A DNA stretch of 64,000 bases, from NCBI GenBank assembly GCA_948146395.1, contig OX411549.1, positions 35,114,693 through 35,178,692 of the forward strand, read 5' to 3'. Each line of letters opens with the position of its first letter. The stretch's first letter is position 1. A program made the position numbers and the translations under genes. Positions 31,107 to 44,003 of the stretch are shown here, piece by piece. The stretch is from Fragum whitleyi. Taxonomy: Eukaryota; Mollusca; Bivalvia; Cardiida; Cardiidae. The notes beneath the pieces are model-generated. The model saw only the letters and a program-made list of their open reading frames with translations, searched no databases and was not told the origin of the DNA.

Positions 31107-31385
31107 GCCGCCACCATAGCGCAGTTGGTTAGGCATAAGACTTCCAATCTGGAAGTCGTGGGTTCGATCCCCAGTGGCGGCAAATATCCTTTCCGACGTT
31201 TGTCTCTCACCAATGGGTAGATAATCGTAAACCTATGTGAGATAGCAGTTAGAGGCTAGGAAAGGATTTAATGGTAGTACAGGTGAAAGAAATACTAGGA
31301 ATCCATTGTTAGGTGCTACGGATGCCGCGATATAACTGCGAAATTGTTGAAAGCGGCGTAAAACCCATTCAAACAAACAAACTCA
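31107..31385 (+). repeat. tRNA-headed SINE, full length
   Basis: The 76-nt head starts GCCGCCACCATAGCGCAGTT and carries the B box GGGTTCGATCC; acceptor ends pair. The anticodon loop is irregular, so this is a SINE head and not a tRNA gene. Then a conserved body (CTCACCAATGGGTAGATAAT, GAGGCTAGGAAAGGAT, TTGTTAGGTGCT) and tail TTGAAAGCGGCGTAAAA with CAAA repeats. Layout is that of mollusc SINEs; I cannot name the subfamily. Confidence 0.85.
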
Positions 31386-31494
31386 TCTTACAACAAAGAT
31401 AAGTAATAACATTTGTTTGTCAGAATAAAGGATCAAGAGGTTCCCATTTAAATTTCACACTGTGACCAGCAGTTATAAGCTCTCAGTCTTTCAC

Positions 31495-31805
31495 ATACCA
31501 TATTTCTCCTAATAAATGCTCCCAAGATCTATACATAACATGGTCAGGGAGCTATTTATTTAGTATGTATTTTCTGATTTTAAAAATTCATTAATTTTAT
31601 GACTTGAAGGCCCTTTTCCTTCTAATTTGATGAAAATTTCCTCAAAACAATCATATAAATGATTGTTTTTAGGAAATTTACATCAAATTAGAGAAGAAGT
31701 CTCAACAAGTTCTTAAAATTTAGCATTTGAAATGAAATTTCACTGCAAAATATGTAAGGGTCTCTTCTATTAGGGAGGGTGCTGTTATTAGGGGAAATAC
31801 TGGTA
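31495..31805. mobile_element. P6 element, copy 2
   Basis: ATACCATATTTCTCCTAATA to TATTAGGGGAAATACTGGTA; aligned along its length with 21634-21942. Confidence 0.8.
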
Positions 31806-32685
31806 TTTACAATAATTTTTTATAAACCTCTCTAAATGATCGGTAAATTGTTCAACTCTTGCATTGCATTATGTTATGTAGACCTCTTGATTGAGCTTGA
31901 TTTTATTTATAAGAACTCAATTTTCTGAAATACTTTAGAAATAAAAATATTTCCTAGTCATGAGTTATTTGTGTTTATTAGTGTAGATTCTCGAATTTGA
32001 ATAAGTGCAATTCTTAATGAGAGTAATTTGTATTTAAATGTTGTTTGATTTCAAATTTACGATCTTAATTTTGCCTGTCTCGTGTCATTTATCCCCCTAG
32101 ACTTGCAATTTATACTTGACATCAGTGTCATTTGGGACAGTTTCATGGCTTTAGTTTACCTCCAAACCCTTTAAACAATAGCTTTAATCAAGCTGTAGCT
32201 ACAAAGTTTTAGAAATGACATGTTTATTCTGTAAAATGAGAAGATGCACTGGGTTCATAGATTCAAATGCATTAATAGATGCACAATTTTGAGTGAGATA
32301 GCAAAGGTCATTTTAGTCTAAAAACATTCATATATGTATACACAAAATTGACCGTTGATCACTCACTTAAACCTGTGCATCTATATATCATCTTTCAGTA
32401 CCCTGTTGTTGTGCTGTCATGGAATATTCTTATCTTTGTAGGTAAGGTCCTATTAGTTGGATTGACAATAAAATTGATGAAGTGAGTGGGGTTTTAGGGT
32501 GACATCAACAAAATAGGGTCCAAAGGACTCAATCATTAGGATCTTGTGGTCTTTTCTTAAATTTTGGATGTCTCTGCTTTAGGCATAGATAATTTCTTTA
32601 GGCTAAAATTGTATTTTGTAGATTTATAGTTATACCCTTGTTAAAGGAAAAGAAATTGATAGAAGTATATCAATATTTGGGGCAC

Positions 32686-32742
32686 AACTTCAGGAAAGAA
32701 TTGAAGACTGTTGAAAGTAGTCTTCAATTCTTTTCTGAAGTT
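32686..32742. repeat. Near-perfect hairpin
   Basis: 24-bp arms (AACTTCAGGAAAGAATTGAA..) with one mismatch and a 9-nt loop. Confidence 0.8.
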
Positions 32743-32846
32743 GATCCTCAGAGGGTCTATGGGACTCGCATCACATTGTTTTGAGGGTTCTGGCTACTAT
32801 TTTTGCGTCTCAGATGTAAAACCTGCGTCCCTTAAAAACAATGAGT

Positions 32847-33110
32847 GAGTGGGCAATATGAAATATTGATCTATGTTTTAATTCAAATTATTGACAATAA
32901 TATTGATAAAGTTGGTAGGCAATATGTCAAATATTGCTCTATGTATTTGTTCAAATTATCAACAATAATATTGATGAAGTGAGTAGGCAATATGAAATAT
33001 TGATCTATGTATTTACAAAAATTATTGACAATAATATTGATGAAGTAAGTGGGCAATATGAAATATTGATCTATGTATTACCTCCAATGATTGACAATAA
33101 CAGTTATCAT
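32847..33110. repeat. ~66-bp tandem repeat, about four units
   Basis: Unit with GGCAATATGAAATATTGATC, TATGTATT and GACAATAATATTGATGAAGT. The period is a multiple of three, so one frame reads as 22-residue peptide repeats; I regard that as a by-product. Confidence 0.8.
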
Positions 33111-33341
33111 GACTTTGTATGAAACACTTTAAAGTAAAATGTAATTAATTGAATGATAAAATATTCAATGTAGTGTTTAATCATCAGAATAGATATTAAT
33201 TTGATTGAGAGTCGCAAAGAATTTTACTTACATTTGGTATGTTTCAGTCATAATATTATAAAGATTTACACTAAAAATTATTCAAATTCTTATGACTGTT
33301 GTTAAGTGTAGCCTTATACCCTTTCATAAGTTAATTTAAAA

Positions 33342-33530
33342 GCCAGAGTTGCAGAAAGAATGGGTATTTTGGATTTCAAATAAAATTATTTCAACTATAT
33401 TTGTTCAAACCCTATGTTGTGGCTATCCATTGGAATTATCTCATCTAGACTATTCATATGAGTGCCCACCACATAGGGTTTCAATGAGAAATAGAGGTTT
33501 TAGACTGGCATTATCCCCAGTTATCTGTAA
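33342..33530. mobile_element. P5 element
   Basis: GGGTATTTTGGATTTCAAAT left, ACTGGCATTATCCCCAGTTA right, with CCCTATGTTGTGG / CCACCACATAGGG inside. Confidence 0.75.
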
Positions 33531-33784
33531 ATAATTTTAAAAGGTTCTTTCTTATCAGCACTATTAGCTGAAGGGCAAAAACTTGACAAAAGATTTCGAT
33601 AAAAGGCCAATGCTACCTCAAAGATGGAGGATAGCAAACCCTCACATGTTCTGATAAACCTGAGATTGGTTGCAATCTTTCTGCCCTGATGTTTGGGAAT
33701 CTCGATAAGATTGTTTTCTCTTTTGTGAAATGCATTTTTCGACTTTCCTGTTTCAATACAAGTTGTTATGAAGAAAAAAAAATA

Positions 33785-33966
33785 CAGAGCTACATATAGA
33801 GGGGATATTTTGGATTTTAGATCAAAATATTTTAACAATTTTGTTGTTGTTTTCTTGTTGGAATCATCTTGTTAAGACAATTCAAATGAGTAACCACAAC
33901 ATAGGTTTTTATTGAGGGAGAAAAAAACTTTTAGACTGGCTTTACCCCCTCTTATCTGTATCTAGC
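33785..33966. mobile_element. P5 element
   Basis: AGAGCTACATATAGAGGGGA left, ACTGGCTTTACCCCCTCTTA right. Only 250 bp from the previous copy, same orientation. Confidence 0.75.
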
Positions 33967-34020
33967 TCAGTATTTGCACATAAAAGCTTTTGCAAATCTC
34001 CCTTTATCAAGAAACCCAAT

Positions 34021-34185
34021 TTAAGGTAGTGGACCTGTGATATTCCTGCAATGTTTCGAAGGTAATGAACTCTAACAGTGTTAACCGAGGTTTCCTAATG
34101 ATTTTCATTAGGAAACCTTAATCAACATTGTGAAAGTTCATGAGGTCCGAAATGTTACGAAACTATTACTGGTCCACTACCTTAA
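34021..34185. mobile_element. H2 palindromic element, best copy
   Basis: TTAAGGTAGTGGACC to GGTCCACTACCTTAA, 165 bp, with GAGGTTTCCTAATGA at the centre. Ends in TTAA on both sides. Confidence 0.85.
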
Positions 34186-34318
34186 GACTACTTGCTGCTC
34201 CTTATATGATATATAAAGTCTGTTCTTGTGGTCTTATTGACATAATATCAGACTGAGCATTATTTCTCTCTTTGCAAACAGCATAAGTTATTTTGACAGT
34301 CTCTGGTATCGTATTCAT

Positions 34319-34435
34319 TAAGGTAGTGGACCCTGTTAGCTCTGCAACATTTTGGACCTCATGAATTTGAATGAATTCATTAGGAAACCTCAGCTAAAAC
34401 TGTTAAAGTTAGGCTGCTTTCTACAATATTACAGT
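34319..34435. mobile_element. H2 element fragment
   Basis: AAGGTAGTGGACCC start and ATTAGGAAACCTCAGC middle; the right arm is lost. Confidence 0.65.
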
Positions 34436-34440
34436 TATAT

Positions 34441-34602
34441 GATAATATTGCAAGGGCACCTAACAATGGATTCTCGGTATTTTTCACACCAGTACTACCG
34501 TTACATCCTTTCCTAGCCTCCAGCTGCTATCCCATATAGGTCTACGATTTTCAATCCATTGGTGGAAGATAAATAGTCGGAAAGAATGAGTGCCAGGATA
34601 CC
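34441..34602 (-). repeat. SINE body fragment
   Basis: Minus-strand match to the SINE body: CCATTGGTGGAAGATAAA, GCCTCCAGCTGCTATCCCAT and CACCTAACAATGGATTC on the plus strand. Both the tRNA head and the tail are missing. Confidence 0.75.
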
Positions 34603-35194
34603 CGGGACAAACAGTTATGTCACAGTCGTAGACTGTCATAATTATATTTCAAAATATTTGAAGTGTATTTAAGTCTGTAAATTTGTAAATTTGACACTTT
34701 TCGTGGGGATACATAATAATACGCCAGTGAAATTTTCCCATGACCTTATCGAGATTTTGTCTGTTTTAAAAGTGTATTGAAATACGATGGTCATATAATC
34801 TTGGGAAGTTGACAGCTTCTTTGCTGTAGATATACCTTATTGCTTGAACTTCTTTATTTACCACTTAGTAAACTGCAAATTTGAAGTTTTCAAGGAAAAA
34901 ATAATGCACCTTTTTAGCCAAGTTATTTTCAGCCTTTGATTATCCTGTAGTGTTATTGCAAATGTTTTGCATGCATTTGCATATCTTTATGTTTGTGTTG
35001 TTTAAACCTGGCTTGTCCAAAATCATCTCATGTATTACTGTGGATACTGTATTTTGGCTAATTAGCTAGCGCATCTTCTTATGGTTAAACCTACAGTATT
35101 TATTTTGCAAGTTCTTACAACTTGGAATAATCCCTCTTGATTCTCCTTCCTGGGAAATTCACCAGTTCTCTAGCTGAATATGTGGGCCAATGAA

Positions 35195-35290
35195 AGTATG
35201 TTACCAAGATTGATAGCCACTACCAGGAAATCGAACTCAGGACCTTTGGCCTACGCTCTACTTCTAGACCACAGATACCACACTTCTATA
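35195..35290 (-). repeat. tRNA-like SINE head
   Basis: On the minus strand CTGTGGTCTAGAAGTAGAGC and GAGTTCGATTTCC look like tRNA A and B boxes, but stems do not close. Called as a decayed SINE head. Confidence 0.45.
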
Positions 35291-35939
35291 ATACAGATCT
35301 TTGACTGCATTTTTGGTGGACGTTTACGTTCACCAGTGTTAATACCACGTTTGAACAATCCTGTCAGATGTTAATAGGTTTTCAAAACAGTAGTACTCAT
35401 TAAGATTCAATTTACTCTTTTTGAAGAATTGTAACCGTCTGACGACTATGCATTTCAAAAATGGAGTGAAACCAGGAGTCTATGTAACTTGTTGCAACCT
35501 CAAAGGTATCTTTTAAGTGTGAAATCATATTCAATTCTGAGATCGGGTGAATTTTTTCCCTGCGTAGAACTACTTTTCTGACAGAGTGAGTAATTTGCCC
35601 CTTATTTCCCAATGGTCAATGGGAGGTAACTCATGAAATGAAATTACTGGAATGTTAACCTCCCCTGACACTACTAATGTATATAAAACAAAGGCAAATT
35701 AATGGAAATATCGATATACACATGAATACGGATACAGTCTGAGCAAGTAAAGTAAAGCATTCAGGCCATGCGATAAAGGTTTATGCAAAGGTGTTTTACT
35801 TTACATTTCAACACACGAAAGCCAAACTCGATACGAGTGTCTGTAATTTTTTACGCGTTTATATGAACACTTACCCTTTCTTTTCTTTGAGAATGAAAAT
35901 CGTGGAACAATCAATTAATATCCTTTTATAGAATTTTTA

Positions 35940-36960
35940 TCTCCACTGGCCGAAGGCCACTGGGGCTATTGTCATGGCGTTGTGTCCGTCGTCCGTTCGT
36001 GCGTCCGGTCGTAAAACTTTTTCTTTAAAAATCTTCTCCGCAGAAACTACTGGATTAATTTCGATCAAACTTCACAGGAATAATTCTAGGGTGATCCTCT
36101 TTCAAAGTTGTTCAAGAAATTTAGATCCAATGACAAACATGGATTTAATGGGCGTGGCTTATTTCCAAATATGGTTAAAAGTGGGTTTTCTCAGATTCTA
36201 ATTGATGGATACCAATTAAATTTTACATGAATGATCCTTGAGTGGCCTTTTATCAGTCTAAAAAAATTATTGTGATCGGTTGAAAAATGTGTATTTTATG
36301 GGCGGAGGTCATTTCTCTATATGTTATTTAGTCGAAACTTTGAAAATTATTTTCTCAGAATGTAACTGATGGTTTTCAACCAAATTTCACTTGAATGATA
36401 CTTTAGTGATCCTTTATCAGGCTACCAGGAATTATTGTGATCGGATGAAAAATAATTATTCTAATGGGCGGAGGTCATTTCTCTATATGTTATTTAGTGG
36501 AAACTTTGAAAATCATTTTCTCAGAATGTAACTGATGGTTTTCAACCAAATTTCACCGGAATGATCTTTTTGAGTAACCCTTTATGAGTCTACCAAAAAT
36601 TACTGTGATCGGCTGAAAAATATGTATTTTATGGGCAGAGGTAATTTCTCAATATGTTATTTTGTGTAATCTTTGAAAATCATTTTCTCAGAATGTTATG
36701 GGTGGATATCAATCAAACTTCATTGTTATGATCCTTACCCTTTATCATGTAGCCTAAATTATTGTCATTGGATGAAATATATGTTTTTTTTTTATTATTA
36801 TTAGCGGAGGTCTTTTCTCCATATGCTATATAGTGGAAACTCTGAAAATCATTTTCAACATCAGAAGAATCCGAAATATCTAAAAATCTAGACAAAACTT
36901 TTCTTTTTCTTTTACAAGAATTTCAAGCCTGTGGAGCGACCCAAGCTATTCATAGCTTTC
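35940..36960. repeat. Repeat R2, second copy, Helitron-like 3' end
   Basis: CTCCACTGGCCGAAGGCCAC start, GTCCGTC block, then about five units of ~180 bp (CATTTTCTCAGAATGTAACT, TTTATGGGCGGAGGTCATTT). Ends with hairpin AAGCTATTCATAGCTT followed by TCTAGTTT. Confidence 0.75.
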
Positions 36961-37695
36961 TAGTTTAAGCAGATAACACCATAATTTTAACAATGAGATT
37001 ACGGAGAACTGATTAGCAATACAAAATAAGAATAATAACCTAGATCATCTAATTGTCATTTCTTTCCTTTAATAACAAATGGATCGGAGAATCACTGCTT
37101 AAACTACACGGGGAATAATTCGGAAAGTTATCGAAACCTTGTAATTATAGGACTTTGTTGACATTCGACGATATGTGTTGAGAAACGTATATCTGAAGCA
37201 AGATGCGAACTTGGGTCAGGTCATTTTCCTTCTATCGTAATTTTACATGTAAAATTTTTCTTTTCTCCACAAATGGAGGAATCACTCTAGTATGCCAACA
37301 GAAACGTCCACCATCAGTACTTTCAGTGCTTTAATTTAAATCCGTACAGGACTCTGGAAAGAGCCTATCATTGGCACCTTTCGTAGTTTTGCACTCAGCC
37401 CCTCAAATTCTAGTCAACAAAAATAGAGGAAACAAAACAAATTTTATTCTAGAAAAATCTGGAAAACGTATGAAGTTATAACCAGTTTCTTGTGCAACAA
37501 AGTGTAACGCTGATACTATCTTATATGGAATGTTTCATATGCATTATTTATGTGTAAACCTCATTTTTACATCCCACATTTCAATGTCTTACATAAATAT
37601 GGTGTCCCAAAATTTTGTGATACTTATTTGTTATTTGAATGTTCGTTAAAATATCATAATTTAAAATTGTTTGGCTATAATATTAATGTAGGACA
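36961..37695. other. Intergenic stretch
   Basis: No gene. Holds an H1b fragment (GTTTTGCACTCAGCCCCTC) near 37365-37408. Confidence 0.4.
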
Positions 37696-37698
37696 TTT

Positions 37699-37875
37699 TT
37701 ATGCCCCCGTATCGAGAGATCGGGGGCATATTGTTTTACTCATGTCCGTCTGTCTGTCCGTCTGTCTGTCTGTCCATCCGTCTGTCCGAAAACTTAACCC
37801 GAAAACTTAACCTTTGCCTTATCAAGAGATTGCTGTTACGGGGGCATTCGTGTTTCACAAACACATCTTGTTTGC
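37699..37875. repeat. Repeat R3 with TCTG microsatellite
   Basis: Opens with the palindrome TATGCCCCCGTATCGAGAGA / CGGGGGCATA, then TCTGTCCG repeats, then hairpin GTGTTTCACAAACAC and TCTTGTTT. Confidence 0.75.
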
Positions 37876-39180
37876 TCTTATTTTCAATGATTATGGTACT
37901 GATAAAAAAGTTTGTACAACAAAGAAGATATTTTGTTTCTACAATCTTAGAAATGAAACAATGTTATAAAAGTTTTAATAATATATTGCTGTAACAATCT
38001 AACAGCATTACATAATATTTAAGTAAAAAATCTTCCCTTTCTTCTAGCTAGTAAAATATTTTAATGCTTGTAATTGCAGACTGAGTTTTATAATATTACT
38101 GTACTTGCATAAGTGCATAAAATTTGAAGCTTCACAAAAATCAGCGTCCTTTTATCAATTATACCAATCCTCAAATTCCAAAACGTTTAACAATATTTTT
38201 TTTGAAATGATGAATAATTGCTACAGGTTAAATTGAAAACATCAGATTATACTTAGTTGAGAATATCTCCTTCATAGAATAAATTCCTCAATACCCTTGG
38301 GATCAAACTGGTGATTACTAGAATTGGCGATATATAATTACTTTATTTGTTTAATTGTAAATACAAATTGCAGATAAGACATATAATATCTGTCGACCCC
38401 TTGAGTACATGTATAATTTTCAAGGATGGGTTCTTTTTCAACAATCGTTAGCTGGTCCCTTTCAGCATGATAGATCCTATATAGACAGAATTACTGACTG
38501 CATTACAATCTGGTGTATTTTGATAATCTGACATGGAGACACCCTGTCATCAGTTTTGCTGGATCTCATTTACCTTATCTGTCATCCAGTTGTTATAGAG
38601 GTCACTCAAGGTCACTGATAAATCTGACAGCAGAATCTTTATCTTGGCTACCTGATTGTTAACTCTTGTCTAGAGGAATAAAATCATATATACATTTTCA
38701 TAGGTAAACCATGCAGATGAATGAATTCTCAGAATTGATCTACTGCTATGAATCAGGCCTGTAAGTATTTGAGATTCAGACACAATGGCTGTAGTTCAAT
38801 TCTGTTCTAGGGGGAGTAGAGGCTTCAAGAGAATATTTTCAGCCCTGACTCTATTGTTAAACAATTGGAAGGCCATAGCCCTTTGTGTGAAACCCATTTT
38901 GAAATGTTTGAAATGTTATGTGTGTATGCTCATATAAAGATTGGAATTCTGCAAGATGATATGTCTCAGCTAGATTTAAAGCAACAATATTTGTGCAAAA
39001 AAAAAATCAACCAACTTATCACAATCAGATTAGCTGGGAAAAGCTTAGAGGTGATAGATTGATGATCCTCCCACATGAATATTATATGGAGATTTATGTA
39101 GGCCAAAAATATTTCAATTTTCAAGGTCACTGCCTTAATTTGTATTTGAAGAAGGATTTATACACTGTTGATTGGTGACC
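37876..39180. other. Intergenic stretch
   Basis: No gene, RNA or repeat family recognised. A few frames of 60-65 codons have no recognisable content. Confidence 0.4.
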
Positions 39181-39368
39181 AAACTGTTGTATCTACGACT
39201 TTATTTAAGCTGTATATACAATGTTTTAGATGCTCAAAGACAACTTGTTTAACACATATTTCGGAGGATGTTTGAAATCACATCAAATTTTCTTCTCCAT
39301 TCAACCGTGAGGAAAAAAGTATCCCACAAAGCAATATAATTTTGATATAAGTACAAGTTTTAAATATC

Positions 39369-39444
39369 CAGGGGTGAGCACAACACTACTGAAAGTGCCT
39401 ATTGATATATAGGCATTTACAATAGTGTTTCACTGACCCCTCGA
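39369..39444. mobile_element. H1b palindromic mini-element
   Basis: CAGGGGTGAGCACAACACTA to TAGTGTTTCACTGACCCCTC. Confidence 0.8.
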
Positions 39445-39848
39445 TTTTAGTACTTTTAACTTGATAACACGAAAATGAGCAAGACAAAGTTTTTGCAATG
39501 AGAGCTTGGTGTATGTGCGCTAGAGAAAGAATTCGACTATTAGTCTGTGCATCCATTCTATGACACCCCCTACCCCCCTCCTCTGAAACCCTCTTATCTT
39601 ATTTTCAGGTGGAAATTTAATCAAATTTGCATAATTAAAGAAAACTGAACCCTCAATTTGAATCTTGGAACCTTTATAGAAATCTTTGATCCATTTTGCT
39701 ATTTATTTATTAGACTTTAATGAATATTTATGTGGTAGCAGTATGAGAGATATGATAGATCTTGGTATGTTAATTACCATAGCTAATCATCTGTGTAGAC
39801 CTATAGTCATTTATAGGATTGGTATTTTTTTCGTTGTGTGCTAACCTT

Positions 39849-40006
39849 AAGGCCTGCCCTGTGTTCAGGGTGACAAAATGGTGAAAACTGTGGGACAAAT
39901 TATACCCTGCTTTGTAAGTACACTTGTGTGCAAAGTGAGGCATAATTTGAAAAAAGTTTGTACCATTTTGTCATCCTGAATGCAGACTTTTCTGGGCAGG
40001 TCTGAC
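39849..40006. mobile_element. P7 element, better copy
   Basis: GGCCTGCCCTGTGTTCAGGG left and CATCCTGAATGCAGA..GGGCAGGTCT right; GACAAAATGGT / ACCATTTTGTC just inside. Confidence 0.7.
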
Positions 40007-40210
40007 TATTGATGCAGCTTCTAATAATCACAGTCCTAAATCATCAAAATCAGGAAAATCTATAGATATCTCATGCAGAAAATCAGTCAAAAATATGAAC
40101 TGAATTCCCAGCACAGAAATCTCGGCAAAATAATCTAAGAAACCCCAAATCCTATGCCATGATGATTTGCGTTTGAAATTCCATATTGTCCTTGCTGGGT
40201 GAACAAACTG

Positions 40211-40245
40211 CCATATCTACAGCTTGAAAAAAGCTGTAGATATGA
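40211..40245. repeat. Hairpin of the AGCTGTAG kind
   Basis: ATATCTACAGCTT and AAGCTGTAGATAT form a 13-bp perfect stem. Confidence 0.8.
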
Positions 40246-40886
40246 TATTTTGGTCTCCCAGAAACGATTTTTCCGAGTGAGGGCATCATGCAATTGATAT
40301 CCTTGTCATTGATCCAAATATGGAATGATGAAAACGGGGAATTTTCGGACAAGAAAATTTATCTGCATCAGTTACTCATATCTCAGATCGTATGATCAAG
40401 CTGTGGCTTAGTCATTCTTTCTATTTTTGCCAACCTTTATCTTAATAAAAGTGTGCAAATACATCTCATAATTAATCTTTTCTTTTAAATGAGATATACG
40501 GTTTTTTGAGTGTTAGTGGTTTTAACAAAATAATATTGTACTCCATTGTAAGAATTATAAACATTCTGCCAGGGTAAAAATCGTGGATTATGCTTTGTTT
40601 CAAAGCGAATACACTGCAAATAAAGTTTCTTAGTCCAAATTGGGTTATGTAGGTAATTAAATGAATCTTGTATAAACCTATGGAAACAAAAATCAGGTTA
40701 TGAAATAATTGCCTGTATACCAGTATGTGTAGTTTCGATAAAATCTGTAGAAAAAAAAGAAAACTTTTTTTCATGCAGACTTGCTTAATTATATACTTAT
40801 CGTTGAATTTTTTTTATGCCTCTCTAGGTTAAATTGTTTTACAAGGAGGATTTATATATTAAGATAGATCGAAGAGGAGAAAAACA

Positions 40887-41121
40887 TATATGAGCCTGTG
40901 CGTGACATTTCCAACAAATTGAAATGTTCGTGAGTTGTGTAGACAGTCACATACTGAAAATATAAAGTTACCTGGTGGTCTACAGATACTTTGAGACCTT
41001 ATCTATCTACTAAATGCATAGTGAAGACTCTGGACAGGCTGTGCAAATGCACAGACTGGTCAGAGTCTTTGCTTTGCGCCAACTTGAAATTGTCCGAAAT
41101 CTCACACACAGGCTCATATAT
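40887..41121. mobile_element. P4 element
   Basis: ATATATGAGCCTGTGCGTGA to TCACACACAGGCTCATATAT; about 235 bp, the most symmetric copy. Confidence 0.85.
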
Positions 41122-41574
41122 AACTATACACAATCATTACACATACCAACAAACTTATTACAATAAAATATACATGTATAACCGTGACAACAAAAACTGT
41201 CATCTGACATTAAATAAACTCCTACAAATTACATGAAATAGTGGTCCCTCACAATATAACAATGTTATTGTATAAGTGGCAGTTGTTGTTTAATCATTTT
41301 GCCTTGCAAATGCACCACCTACTGGTACATGTTGTATTTCTTTTTCTCAAAGTCACAATGTTGACTATGAATTGACTTGTTCAAGTTGTATTTCTGAAAT
41401 AACTTCCGTTCTGTTATCAAGCTGCAGTTACAAAGTTTTTGAATTAAACTGACAATGTACTCTCAAATTTTGTTGCTTTTGGTCAAAGGAGACCTTTGTC
41501 CAAAAATTTTATTTGAGAAATGTTACAGAGAAAGAGACTAGCAGGGGCCCAGTTGCCCACCTCTGCGAAATAAT

Positions 41575-41960
41575 CCACAACAGTTCTTGAAAAATTCTGT
41601 CATTGTTCTGGAACAGGAATTCCAGAACAGCACTAGATTAAACCTAGAACTGTACTAGAGTATTTCAAGAACTGTTCTGCAATGTTAAATGAGACAAATA
41701 CCAGAACAATTCTGTTACAAAAGTTCAAAATCATGTTCAGAACAGTTCAAGAAATTGTCACAACAATAGTTCTAGAACAGTTCTATTAAAAACTCCAAAA
41801 TAAGGTTCAAAACAGTTCAAGAAATTGATACAACAATAGTTCTAGAACAGTTCTGTTACAAAATTTCCAGTTTATGTTCAGAGCATTTTCAGAAATTTCT
41901 ACTGAATGTAATGGAACTGTTCTTGCACTGTTTTTAACATAATCCATGTAATAGAATGGT
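41575..41960. repeat. Degenerate 70-82-bp minisatellite of AGAACAGTTCT motifs
   Basis: About five units carrying TTCAAGAAATTG, AACAATAGTTCTAGAACAGT and TTCTGTTACAAAA. The short palindromes AGAACAGTTCT and TTCTAGAA recur more than ten times. Confidence 0.8.
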
Positions 41961-42504
41961 TCTAAAGCTCAAATGATGGCCCTTAGATTTTGGACTTTGC
42001 CTCTTTAACTTTTTTGGAAAAAGCCTTTTCCCCTAATGTCAAATAGTGAAGTTAGACAGTTTGAGCCCCTAGGTTAAAATTGTTAGTCTTTTTCCCTGTT
42101 GTAAATAGTCATCCGGATGCAGAATATAAAAGAGTATAAAATTTCTATATAACAATAGTGTAATGCTTTTGCATAATTATGCATGCCCAGGTTGTAACTG
42201 GAGACTCAGTTTTCCAACTTCATAATCAAAGCTTAGGTACAAAAACCCACATATAACTACAGCTTTACTACAATATAAAACTTGTGATAGTAAAAAATAT
42301 CGTGATTGTGAATTTCTAAGCCGATAGTCAGCCCTATTGCGGGGAGAAAATATGAAGTTGACAACATCCATAAAAGGATAAATATTGGATTAATTACTTG
42401 GTCTGAAAAGTCATGATGAATATAGGTTACTGTAACCAGATGCTGATTCATAGTTCAGTCATAGTTTATACTGAGCTTGTAATAACTATTAATATAGCTA
42501 GATA

Positions 42505-42720
42505 CAGCGAGCACTGAAAGCTTATTTTAAAGCTGAAGTTACGAGGCTTTGGTAACCCAGCAATGAAATATGTTCACTTTCTCTAAGCACGTGAATCCTT
42601 TTGGGGTACCGTTACTTGCATGTGTTCTTGATTATTGCCGACTAACTATTCAATGAACCCAAAATATTCAAAAGTTAACTCACCAAATTACATCACAGCT
42701 AAGCCCCGCCCTGCCAGTTC
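42505..42720 (-). mobile_element. Element P8, reverse orientation
   Basis: Ends CTAAGCCCCGCCCTGCCAG; includes GCTGAAGTTACGAGGCTTTG and TTGCCGACTAACTATTC, as in 53696-54078. Confidence 0.65.
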
Positions 42721-42814
42721 ATTAGTAACGCAGAATACTCATTGTTTCTGAGCAATTGGTCACGACTCAGGTGACTTGATGTGGTAGTACTGGTGTCAGG
42801 AACAACTGGAAACC

Positions 42815-42890
42815 ATGGGTTGGTGCAAAAGCCACTACAATATAACTGCATTAATGTTGAAAGTGGCATTAAACACCAAACAAACAAGAA
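42815..42890 (+). repeat. SINE 3' fragment
   Basis: CACTACAATATAACTGCATT, GTTGAAAGTGGCATTAAACA and CCAAACAAAC match the SINE tail. Confidence 0.7.
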
Positions 42891-43040
42891 CTCATTGTTT
42901 CTGTAAAACTCGGCAAATATGTTAAACAATGTTTGATTTTGACATAATTTTGCACAAATTATAGTATAGTTTCAGGTTTTTTGTTGGATCTGTGTTTTTA
43001 GACGATGATTCATAATATTACTTACTGTAATATACTGTTT

Positions 43041-43122
43041 ATTTATGGCTCAGCACAAAACAGTTGTAACTGCCAATAAACATATCGGCAGTTACAACTG
43101 TTTCATGCTGAGCCATCGATAT
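43041..43122. mobile_element. H1a palindromic mini-element
   Basis: TTTATGGCTCAGCACAAAAC to TGTTTCATGCTGAGCCATCG. Confidence 0.85.
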
Positions 43123-44003
43123 GGTTTAGATTCAAACTTATAATCATGTTTTCAGGGAAAATCTGAAGTAATATTGTAGCTTAATTCTGCCATATCAGCA
43201 TTATCCTTATTGTTGGCATAATGCAAAGCTTTGTGAAATTTTATGATATAAATGCAATTCTCTTGAATTTTGAAAGTATGTTCAATTTCAAATGAGCAAT
43301 TGATTATAAACTATAATGAATTATAACTGCATGTCTATGTAGCTTTGGAAGAAGCACTGATGCCCCTTTCTGGGCTTGATTCTTTCTCCTCTATCTAGCA
43401 CTTAACAGCCAGTAGCTTTGGCACCTGCATGCAGACCTTTTGGCTTGAACCAAAATCATAAATTAGCTTATGTATTATAAGAATATAAATCTTTAAAATC
43501 TATGTATAAGATAACACGAGTTTTCCTTTAACATTTATTTACTTAAAATACCGTACCTCTTCATACATACTTTGGTTTTAGTATTGCTTAAAATTGCCTA
43601 TAATTTGTATTTAAGGATTATAGGGAAAAAATTCTTTTGGGTTTTAGGATACAGTTGTACATACATGCACAGTGTGTATTCTGGGATTTAAAAAATAAAT
43701 GTGAATTTCATTGAAAATTTACAACATACCAAAAAAAGATGGAAACTTTTGCTCTTTCTGGATGTAAAAAAAATCACCCTTCATCTTCAAAAAAGGGGGG
43801 GATTTTTCAAAAGTATGTGCTAAAATGTGTAATCCCCCCTTCCTAGAATAGACACTGCATGCAATGTGTTAATGATAATTGTCTTTTGATCACGAATCTC
43901 ATCTATTGAAAACAAATTTGTTAAGTTCAACCATTTAATTGTTCCTCTGCAAGCTTTGTCAAAAATACAGGATAATAAGCATTTTTGATTTGCTACAGCA
44001 TAT
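43123..44003. other. Intergenic stretch
   Basis: No gene or recognised repeat. Confidence 0.4.

Noticed and set aside
31107..31182. tRNA-like sequence with intact acceptor ends and B box
   Set aside because: The anticodon loop is irregular and the sequence continues into a SINE body and tail shared with 44769 and 62764; no T-run terminator follows.
32934..33122. Frame encoding 22-residue repeats
   Set aside because: The 66-bp tandem period is divisible by three, which creates the frame; no start context, splice structure or coding bias.
37550..37994. Frames with SVCLSV/CPSVCPS-like peptides
   Set aside because: They come from the TCTG/TCCG microsatellite of repeat R3.
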